From: Fennellomyces sp. T-0311
Lineage: Eukaryota > Mucoromycota > Mucoromycetes > Mucorales > Lichtheimiaceae
NCBI GenBank assembly: GCA_025266875.1
Contig: JALLLT010000024.1
Coordinates: 547,188 to 611,187 of the forward strand
Reading direction: 5' to 3'
DNA length: 64,000 nt
Shown here: piece after piece, positions 55,229 to 64,000 of the stretch
Layout of the letters: every line of letters starts with the position of its first letter
Position numbering within the stretch: position 1 is the first letter of the stretch
Notes under the pieces: generated by a model
What the model was told of the DNA's origin: nothing
The model's database searches: none
Seen by the model: only the letters and a program-made list of their open reading frames with translations
Translations under genes and position numbers: made by a program

Positions 55229-57847
55229 CTATTTGCTAGTGCTGACATATTTGCAAGATCCAGCTTTGCACTGCCCACCATCTCCACACGGCGTATCATC
55301 TAAAAATTCGGTACGGTAATAAATACAATCGCTGGCAATATATGGTATCCCACATTTCAATCGGCAGTTAGAGGTGTGGATACTGCATGCACGCGTGTAG
55401 CGGTTTTTATTTATCTGCGACTTGACGTCACTATTCGTCTCGTAATATGCATTGTCCAAAAGCGCATTGCAGTCCAGTACTAACACTATTATTTCCACCA
55501 CACGGCAATCCATCGTCTAGGAATTTGTCAGAGGGACAGTCACCAGAGATGCCATCGCAGTACTCAGGGACATCACATTCGCCGGATGCCTCACGACAGA
55601 TATGACTGACAGGTTTTATCTGGCAGTTACTACAGCACCCATCGGTTGCGTCACTTTTTGGAAAGTTATTAGCCATATCCGAGTTTCAACCAAAGTAAAA
55701 ACTTACTCGCACACAGCATCGTTAATAAATTTACAAGTTTGTGGATCACAGCATGTAGTTTCCTTTCCCCCTGGATCGCAGTCCTCTCCATCTTCTTTAA
55801 TTCCATTACCACACATTAATAATGTTTGTACAGAACGACCACCGGGTGCTATAGATAAAGCGTCATGTGTTTTAGAGCCTGGCTTTACGGTAGCGTTGGC
55901 AGAAAGGACGAATACTCACCTTCAAGACACGATCCAATAGATGGAAGCTGGCTACAAATGGCCGCTATTGAACATGGACTGAAGGAATTGGTGGTGCTGT
56001 TTTTTCTTGGATTCATAATATATTTTCCTTCAGTATCGCAGGTGGTCTCACTTAGTGGACAGCATGTACAATCGCTAGTATCGCATGGGCAATCGCCGGA
56101 TACGCAGTCGTGATGAGCACCTATTAACACGTTTAACCATACATATGTAGGATGATATATACTCTCATTTTTGGTAATATAATATAAAGTATATCCACGT
56201 TTACTTACCAAAGGTGTGTGCAATTTCATGGGCTAAAGTTTTCCACTCTTCAATGGAATCTATACATATATATAGTGCGTATATTAAAATATGATTTCCA
56301 TATTTTTCAGAGAAAAATTACTTACCAGCTGTAGACATACTGGTACCTGACACGTACTCAATGCGACCATCGGATAATTCTTGCACTATTAGACCAGTAT
56401 TACACACCTGTGAGTACCATGAGAGGCCAATAACGGAAGTAGCAGTTCTAAAATAAATCAAGGAGAATTCATGAATAACCACTTTTTAAACATTTTGCTT
56501 ATGCTTTACATGCAATTGGTCATTAAATGCCACAACCCAAGCCCATCGTCGCTCGTAGTTGATCGCCATTTACTGAAATCGTATAGACGGGCCTCCATTG
56601 TGTAGGCTTCTGAGCAGCCTTGGTTCCAGTTAGGGTTTGAAACCGATGGACATGTCTCATGCATAATCGTAATATTCATCAAGGCCAGTTGAATATTAAA
56701 TGTACGCTCGTAGACAGCCGAAGCCGTGTTCAGATTGTTAATGATTTGTATGCGTGCATTCTCGGGTGACCCATAACGTTTCGTATATGTACAATCTGCA
56801 GCCACTCCAATATACAGACCTATGTAAAAGACAACGGTAAGGAGGTGTTTCGCTTAATTTTAATAAAGACTCTTACTTTGAGTTGATGTTGGACATCCAT
56901 TTGTCGCATGGCGCTTTGTCAGAGTTCCAGTGGGATCAAGCATGCGACGTGGGATAAACATCCCGAGCTCTCGTGCAGCAGGATGACCGACACGTAGTAC
57001 AGGATGGCGTAACTGACTGTTTCTGTCAAGGACCAACCCCGGTTCTTTATCAACTTGATTAGTACTGCCTTGAGCTAACAGGGTAGTGTCAGAGTCGCGA
57101 TAGATGATCATCTGCGATGCATCTTTGTCCGTTAGTTCCACGTCATCCGGATTTTTGGATAGTTTGTAGTTTGCGCTTGTTTTTATATGATACATATCAC
57201 CGTGCATGGTAAAGCTACCTTCAAATATCGGGTAATCCATCCCAGGTCTAGTCTTGTTAGAGAATATGTTATGAAAAAATATTAATGTATAGCTTACTTT
57301 GTCAGGTCCTGTCGGACGATGATCCGCGCCCATCCTAATGTGTCTTCATCGGAGAATTCGGCACTGGCGCTGTCCCGCTTCCAGCAATGCTCTGACTCCA
57401 TGTCGCCGACGATGACGTGCCCGCGGTAAATTCGAAGCTGATCATGAGTGATTGGAGTGTCCTTTCTGTCCTGCCACGTAACCGCATTCGGATGAAACAG
57501 ATCAAAGTTGGGTGTCAGATGCAGGTGTACCGTTTGATTGTAGATATGAAGAGTTAGTCGCAAATTGTCACTGTATCCAATAGCGTGGCTGTCTGTAGTA
57601 TATCCGGCATCCGGAGTGGACTCGCTTTTTTTGATATGCTTCTTCGGGTGATGAGTAACCTCGAATTGAATATCCCTCAATGGCTCGAGATATGATAGCT
57701 TTCGCAATCGTACGCTATGTCCTAAGTAATTCTTTGGCTTAATATATCATTGCATATAATATACACTGACTCACCAGAAACTGGAAGGCTAAACAGCAGT
57801 ACGTTTGTGAGTAGTAACAAAAACCAGATACTAGATATCAATTCCAT
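55229..57847 (-). CDS. ADAM-type metalloprotease with disintegrin domain (reprolysin family)
   Basis: Zinc endopeptidase of the fungal ADAM group. Exons: 57775-57847, 57298-57721, 56877-57247, 56510-56819, 56326-56447, 56209-56259, 55920-56120, 55707-55848, 55485-55653 and 55229-55414; about 682 residues. Signal peptide, then a propeptide to about residue 285 with a Cys (SEHCWKRD) and a basic site TLTKRH. The catalytic domain has HEIAHTFGAHHD (His444, Glu445, His448, His454) and the Met-turn YIMNP (Met486). The disintegrin domain follows (CGNGIKEDGEDCDPG; SGECDVPEYCDGISGDCP), then a Cys-rich end (FLDDTPCGDGGQCKAGSC). No C-terminal transmembrane helix is seen, so it may be secreted. Oddity: the join to the last exon either uses a GTTAGT...CAG intron that removes TGLQCAFGQC, or hides a frameshift. 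It could shed surface proteins such as G or A-E. Confidence 0.88.
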
Positions 57848-59799
57848 AAACAAAAAGATGTTTCTGCTTCGGCCGTTTTTCTATTTTGCTGCTTTTATAC
57901 AGCGAACATCCTAAAGAGTAAAAGAAGAGCACGCTTTGTGTCATTCTTTACTGTGGTACATGATCACCGTTTAAAGGTATTGACGGATGCCTCTCCGTAC
58001 TAAGATTCCTTCCAATATACATTCTCAATAAACAATGGCTGCATGTTTAACTGTCGAACTTAATTTTAACAAGGTTGTACTACTATCCGCGTAATCGCTT
58101 TTTGCTAAGCCGAACAGGGTCTCCGAAATCAAGGAAACTCTTTTTCAGATGTTTTGCTGCCATGTACGTACCTTGCTTTGAGAAAAACGTATAACACAGC
58201 AAAGATAAGCTTTCTTCAAAGATACATTTGCTAATGTCTGTCACTTGATTGAATGATGTGTTCAGAGTGCCATCACTTTTCAGTGGCGCAGATGTTGGCT
58301 TGGCAAATTAGCGCCACACAGGTCATGTTTACCACAAATATTTGTCTTTTTTTGATGCTGTTGTAAAAAGAAATTGTTTGCATTGTGGCTAATTGGTGTA
58401 TTTCGAATGACACTATTGGGATGTTTATAAGAAACGGATACTGTTAGGTTGTACACTGAACTGTGCTGGAGGTACAATAAAGTACAAAGGGATAATTCGA
58501 AAAGATCCAAATAAAAGATGAAAATCTGCAGATCGCACAGTATATTAGATCAAGCAACAAACACAGTGATAATCTGTGTGATTAAAAGAGGTATGACAAT
58601 ACAAGGCATAAAATGACGGCAGAGTAATTTTTTTAACAACGTAAACTTCATTTGCATATGTATTTATGCCATATTCAGATACTATGTTGGGAAAGGAGGT
58701 CCTGGATCCATTTAAGTTCTACGGTCCGCAACGATAATTGTTTAGCAAACCATAAAAAAAGTACAAGAGTAACCATTATGTGGTTGGTTGAACGGCCGTA
58801 CACGATCTCATCCATGATCCAAATATCAGTTTAACTCCTATCTATATTTGAAGTGCATACCAGTACACCAATGAAGAAAACAATGCTATACACGTATAGT
58901 AAAAAAGAGTCTCATCTGACGCTATGTGATAAATAGAATAAGACAGCCGCGTAGAATACAGTCGAGACTCGAATTTCACAACTAAAAAAAAGGGGCCCAG
59001 GATTCGGTTGCGAAAATTGCGGCTTTGCAATAACCGCGATCATTGCTAACTGTCTATATAACTGGCTTATTCTTCGAAAGTATTGCGAAAAGTGGAGTGT
59101 GCGAAAAACTGGTGCTGCAAAAACCGAGGCTCGACTGTAATCGCCATTATATTAGTTACATTGTACCTTTTTCATTTTTGTTGGAAAGTGGTAACGGGGT
59201 ATGTAATGGTATTGTACATTAGGATTAGCAGGACAAAACGGATTGCTTAACCAGTGACAACGACTTGGATTAAAGGATAGTATAAATGGCGGATTAGTTA
59301 TTACACGTATACTTGATATTGAACGCTTGACATACTGATAGTTGGATTCTACCTAGCTTTTGATAGCAAAGTTTGTATGCAGGAGATTTGCGCTCCAGCT
59401 ATTCATTCGGTGGCTGGATGAATATCGCCGAAATGCCATTTTAGTCATTGGCTTAGCAGTTATTGATGTAGTACTAATGCATGGCTCCCGGTGCCCGACA
59501 ACAAAGATCTTGAAGATGGTATACATATCAACTTCTAAGCTGTGAGGCACACTACATATATCATTAATTTACAACTAAAGTCTGTACTATAGACACGGTA
59601 TAATAATAGTAGGAAAGTATGCATTTCAAAGCATACATCACACCACGCTTGCGGCGCACTGTCGATGAATGGTTGCACTTTACCCGTAAAAAGCGGCAAG
59701 AGGATACAAGGCGTTTTCAGGTATTGCAGCCTCGCCTTGAATCCAAAAAACGTGGCAGTCTATAGCGCTAATGTTTTCTTTTTGCTTCTTGTACACCTA
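57848..59799. other. Gene-poor region upstream of the ADAM gene
   Basis: 2 kb. Promoter of the ADAM gene at the left. A 48-codon basic ORF at 59619-59765 (+) begins with ATG but has no recognised homology. Nothing else seen. Confidence 0.45.
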
Positions 59800-60795
59800 T
59801 AACTCTTTCTGGACCGACTATTGCTAATTTATCAGGGGCTACTGAATACATTGCAGGAGAAACAATAAATATCACTTGGATATGGCCGGATCAAGAATTA
59901 TAGGAGCTGGAGTATGTCGTAAATGGTTTCTAACGTACCTATGCACTATATAACACTACAGAAAACGATAACATATATATTCAGGTTACCGTAGTGCCTT
60001 ATCCAGTATTAACAATTACCTTAAACGTTAAACGTAATCTTGTGTCTATGTTTGTGGTACTCCTACGAACATAAATTTTGAGGTATCTTGTAAGCAAACA
60101 CAGGCTACGTATTCTTGGCTTATAGCAAAAATATTAATATACAATATTTCCAAAAAGTAATGTCGCTTCCATAAAAATCAATGTCGCCAAGGCCCAATTT
60201 TTATAAAATGAAATATACAGCGACTTCCCATTTTGGAACGACATTGATTTCTTTGGGTAGCGACATTACTTCTTGGAAATACTGTATTTTGTAGGCAATA
60301 TTGTTTTAGGTAATATAAATGAAACTGTGGCTTCGTATACCTACATTTGGGTATCAAGGAGTAGTATGAGATCACTTGCGAGCATGTATCTCGTCCATTC
60401 ATCCAAGCAAACACTTGTTTTGAAATATCAATTTCTCCTACCACATATGCAACAACCCTACATCTTCCACAGGTGAAACGCATGACTCGGATAGCAGTGT
60501 ATCTAATAGTCACTTCAGTTCAGGTGTAGTCCTAGGTATCGCGGTAAAATCATTTGTCGATGTACGTAATAGTAAGTATCGATCTCAAATCTTACTATTT
60601 TCTGATAACGTTAGTTACATCTATTGTTCTCATTGCTTGCATATAGTTCTTTAATGTATGTAAACGGCGTCAAACAAAAACAAGACTTGTGGATGCCCAT
60701 AACGAGTCGTTAGGGAGCAAATTCCGTTCAACTGTTATTGAGATTTTTAAAGCCTATCGACTTTGGCTAATACGTAGAAACTTTAGCTCCTGAAC
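59800..60795 (+). pseudogene. Gene H: decayed KNH type I membrane protein gene
   Basis: Fragments of the A-D/G layout occur in order. Near 59806-59903: TEYIAGETINITWIWPD, ending in a stop with no donor. Near 59980-60030: YIQVTVVPYPVLTITLNV. Near 60310-60350: NINETVASYTYIWV, like the NVDASxGSYxWxVP strand. Near 60485-60560: a Ser-rich stalk and GVVLGIAVKSFVD, then GTACGT as in the mid-membrane intron. After a TATAG acceptor near 60647 comes FFNVCKRRQTKTRL, with most of the membrane helix gone. No start codon in frame. A MITE is inserted in the KNH part. Closest in sequence to gene G. Confidence 0.7.
60142..60284. mobile_element. 143-bp MITE inserted in pseudogene H
   Basis: Long imperfect inverted repeats: the left end CAATATTTCCAAAAAGTAAT and the complement of the right end CAGTATTTCCAAGAAGTAAT continue to pair through GTCGCT and AATCAATGTCG. 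TA flanks both sides (60140-60141, 60285-60286). It covers almost only the repeats and has no coding capacity. Its termini differ from the pogo-like family at 40.7-42.8 kb, so it is a second Tc1/mariner-type family. Confidence 0.8.
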
Positions 60796-61724
60796 AAGAC
60801 GACACAGTCAGAGTTTTTTTTTTAAAAAAAAAGTAAATATAAAACAGATTGGATCAGACGTATTCGGGATAAGATATTCAGGAGCAGGGCATGGACGATA
60901 GGACCCTGGCTCGGAAGATAATACTGCCAAAATGGAAACTGATGATGGTCTTCAAAAGTACCACAGCCAGAGCGGTGGCTCCCAGAAGCCAGAGCAATCA
61001 GACACCGCCTTTCTCTCGCCTCGCAATCATGACAACGCCCCGCATTTTAGAATGGCATCCATTAAGGCAACAAGTGATAGATAGTGGTATGGCTTGGGCG
61101 TGGGGTTGGATTATTAGTGTCAGTGGTGCTATCAGTTTTGGATAGGCTACTTCATCCAATGCGTTCAATGGCTTGAATAAAGTGCCGGATTTAAGGGCCG
61201 CGGGAAAGACGTGCTTTTGTAGCTGAAGCGAACGCGCATGTGGCATTAAGTTTGTATCCAGCTGTCGAAACGGTACTGTTACGCACACAACGGCAAAGTT
61301 TAAGCGATGTACTAAAAACAACAACAACAAACATGATACTTGTGGACGTGTACGTAGATTTGTTCGCGCATCCGAGAGTTCCTTTTAGCCAGGAAACGTT
61401 TAGCAAAGAGACAGAAAATATGTGTGTTACACTCAAACATAAACCCGATCTGCGTTCTTGAATATCATGCATGATGCGTAGAGAACGGAACCCTGTCGCC
61501 AATGCAAAACTTGCACCAACAAGACGCTGCACAGTATGGATTAGAGACAGGTAGCTGATCTGATCGTTTACTACATATGAACTGCACCAATGTGAAGTTT
61601 TGTATGCATTATAATGACGCGTCATGCGCGGAGCCAGTCACCACCCAATCCGTATAAAGTTGCCTTTCACGGCGCTCTCTTTTTTTTTCCTCTTCTGTGT
61701 GTGTTCCTTGAATTGTGAAAAAGT
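60796..61724. other. Intergenic region upstream of the aminopeptidase, possible gene remnant
   Basis: Frames at 60891-61145 and 61240-61461 (+) look partly coding but are broken and share no recognised family. A TATAAAG at 61653-61659 is the probable TATA box of the aminopeptidase gene. Confidence 0.4.
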
Positions 61725-63917
61725 ATGCCCGTTGCAACTGGAGAACACTTGGCAGCGTTGCGCGCCGTCATGAGCTCGGACGAGTACAAGATTGATGCCT
61801 TGTAAGTTGTTATACTGCAACAGTTAAGAATTGACGATTAAAAACCATTCTGTTGCAGCCTGATTCCGTCGGAAGATGCCCACCAAGTACGTGGTCTACC
61901 ATTCCACACACACGCACACACATACATATATACTGAACATGGAAATAGAGTGAATATATTGCAGACTGCGATAAGCGCAGACACTGGATTTCCGGGTTCA
62001 CTGGCTCAGCAGGTATGGAAGATGGGTGAGACAAACAGAGTTTTTCTCACGGGGTTGTCGATGCACGAAAAAAAAAGGTTATGCGATCGTTTCAACGGAC
62101 GAGGCTGCACTGTTTACGGATGGACGATACTTTCTGCAGGCGTCGGAGCAGTTGGATTCAAACTGGACATTGATGAAGCAAGGATTACCGGGAGTCCCGA
62201 CATGGCAAGAGTATCTTGTCAAGGTAAACGGGTCTACGCGAGTCTCCAAAAGGGGGATTTATTGACGAAAATGGGATAGAACCTGCCGAGTGGAATTCGA
62301 ATCGGCGTTGACCCTACTCTGTTGACTGGAGGTAAAAAGCGCGGGCCCTTTTGTATTTGGAAAAAGACGACTAAAACAAAAGAGTCATTTGAAAGCCGAT
62401 GCACGCGTTCTCTCGGAAGCCCTGAAGAGCGTCAACTCAACGCTTGTCCCGGTGCACGAGAATCCGGTGGACAAGGCGCGGGGTGCAGACAGACCTGGCC
62501 CTCCCATGGACGTCGTGATCACCCATCCTATCAAGTTCTCTGGCAAATCCCTCGCTGCCAAGCTGGAGGATCTTCGCAAGTATATCGAGAGCAAGGATGC
62601 TTACGGTGTTGTCGTCTCTGCCTTGGATGAAATTGCCTGGCTGTTCAACTTGCGCGGTTCAGACGTCGAATGCAATCCCGTCTTCTACTCGTACGCCATC
62701 GTGTCGCGCTCCGAAGCCATTCTGTACGTCGAGGCAGCCAAGATCACCGACGAGGTGCGCGAACATCTCGGCGATCACGTTACGCTGAAACCATACGCTC
62801 AGGTCTTTGAGGACTTGAAGACGATTGGCGAAAAGTTGACCGCGTCGGGTCAGAAACTGCTGACCAACAACAAGACGAGTTTGGCAGTGGAGGTGGCTGT
62901 GGGGCAAGTCAATGTCCAGGAAGAACGATCGTTTATCAATGACGCCAAGGCGATCAAGAACGAGGCTGAATTGAAGGGTATGCGCGATTGCCATGTGCGC
63001 GATGGTGCTGCGTTGGTCCATTACTTTGCTTGGTTGGAGAAGCAGCTGAAGGCGGGTGTCGTGCTCGACGAGGTGGATGGCGCCGATCGATTGGAAAAGT
63101 TCCGCGCTGAACAGGCTGATTTCGTCGGTTTGTCTTTCGATACCATTTCTTCCACGGGATCCAATGGCGCCATCATCCATTACAAGCCTGAAAAGGGCGT
63201 GTGCAAGACCATCGATATCAACCAGATCTACCTCTGCGATTCTGGAGGCCAGTACAAGGACGGCACCACCGATGTCACCAGAACCTATCACTTTGGCGAG
63301 CCCACCGCTTACGAAAAGCGATGCTTCACGCGCGTTCTTCAAGGTCACATCGCCATTGATGCGGCCATCTTCCCGCAAGGAACCACAGGCTTCTTGCTTG
63401 ATCCATTTGCCAGACATGCTTTGTGGAAGGACGGTCTTGATTTCCGCCACGGCACCGGACATGGCGTTGGCTCGTTCCTGAACGTTCATGAAGGTCCACA
63501 GGGCATCGGCGTTCGTATCGCTTACAATGAAACACCACTGGCAGCCGGCATGACCGTAACGGATGGTAACGGGAGCCCTTGTACCAACAAAGAGGCTGGA
63601 TACTAAAGAGACACTCCTTTTTTTTTGCAGAGCCTGGCTATTACGAAGACGGCAAGTTTGGCATTCGTATCGAAAACGTATTGGTTGTCAAACAAGCACA
63701 AACCCCTCACAACTTTGGCGACCGCGGCTACCTAGGATTCGAGCACGTTACGCTCGTTCCTATTGGACTGAAGCTGATTGATACGGAGCTGCTCTCGCCT
63801 GCCGAAAAGAAATGGGTGAACGATTACCATGCCGAGTGCCTGGAAAAGATTGGGCCCCTTGTAGCTTCGGATGCTGATGCCACTGCTTGGCTGGAGCGAG
63901 AAACCTCTCCCATTTAA
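61725..63917 (+). CDS. Xaa-Pro aminopeptidase (aminopeptidase P, M24B family)
   Basis: Cytosolic metallopeptidase that removes the N-terminal residue from peptides with Pro in second place. Exons: 61725-61801, 61859-61886, 61949-62012, 62078-62223, 62280-62331, 62396-63565 and 63631-63917; 607 residues, close to the ~620 of human XPNPEP1. The N-terminal creatinase-like domains carry [30 protein letters not shown] and [20 protein letters not shown]. Metal ligands: Asp404 and Asp415 ([15 protein letters not shown]), His478 ([18 protein letters not shown]), Glu513 (TDEPGYYE) and Glu527 (IRIENV), the same spacing as in the human enzyme. TATAAAG at 61653 and AATAAA at 63932-63937 frame the transcript. 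The gene is complete. Confidence 0.95.
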
Positions 63918-64000
63918 AGAAAACAAACTGTAATAAACAAGTAAAAAAAGAAAGAAAATGAGCCTTGGCAGCAGCATGAAAAAGAAACCTTAAAGAGGAA

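Noticed and set aside
1..64000. CRISPR arrays, bacterial operons, rRNA and tRNA genes
   Set aside because: None seen. Regular repeats in the window are microsatellites, transposon ends or protein-coding repeats.

Overview
The window is nuclear DNA of a filamentous fungus. The genes carry many short introns (mostly 50-80 bp, GTRNGT...YAG, often with a CTAAC-like branch site), the promoters are pyrimidine-rich, and the gene set is fungal: a KRE2/MNT1 mannosyltransferase, Kre9/Knh1-type wall proteins, a PCL cyclin and a SEC2 exchange factor. The style of the wall proteins and the presence of a HID1 homologue and a CTC1-like protein suggest an early-diverging lineage, most likely Mucoromycota. 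That placement is inference. All exon coordinates were derived by hand from splice signals, reading-frame phase and family homology.

Left part (1-24.9 kb): compact housekeeping and regulatory genes. In order: 3' part of a GT15 alpha-1,2-mannosyltransferase (+); anthranilate synthase component I, TRP2 (+), convergent with HID1 (-); a homeobox gene with a polyglutamine tail (+); a membrane class 3 lipase (-); a small secreted/membrane protein (+); a PCL-type cyclin (+); a small acidic GW-rich ORF (-); a CTC1-like OB-fold protein (-); a TauD/TfdA-type dioxygenase (-); an F-box protein (-); and a divergent homeodomain-like protein (-).

Middle part (25.7-43.9 kb): the most unusual region. Five tandem genes on the minus strand (A-E) encode single-pass type I membrane proteins. 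A-D have a signal peptide, a Kre9/KNH-like ectodomain, a Ser/Thr-rich or Pro-rich stalk, a Gly-rich transmembrane helix with an intron inside it, and a cytoplasmic tail. The tails of A, B, C and E carry tandem VPH(S/T) repeats of about 11-15 residues. Those of A, D and E end in a shared PRxVLxPVKPDG box. Gene E has lost the KNH ectodomain. I know of no named family with this architecture. The array is bracketed by two paralogous homeodomain-like genes. Between E and the second of these lies a pogo/Tigger-like DNA transposon that has lost its DDE domain, with a related MITE nearby.

Right part (45.3-64 kb): SEC2-like Rab exchange factor (-), divergent from a GPI-anchored KNH protein F (+). After a long gene-poor stretch come another KNH receptor-like gene G (+), convergent with an ADAM-type disintegrin metalloprotease (-), a decayed KNH copy H containing a MITE, and a complete Xaa-Pro aminopeptidase gene (+). 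F, G and A-D share intron positions and phases, so they form one family. A membrane-anchored sensor array with a nearby ADAM protease that could act as a sheddase is the best candidate here for an undescribed system. The functional link is inference from proximity and architecture.
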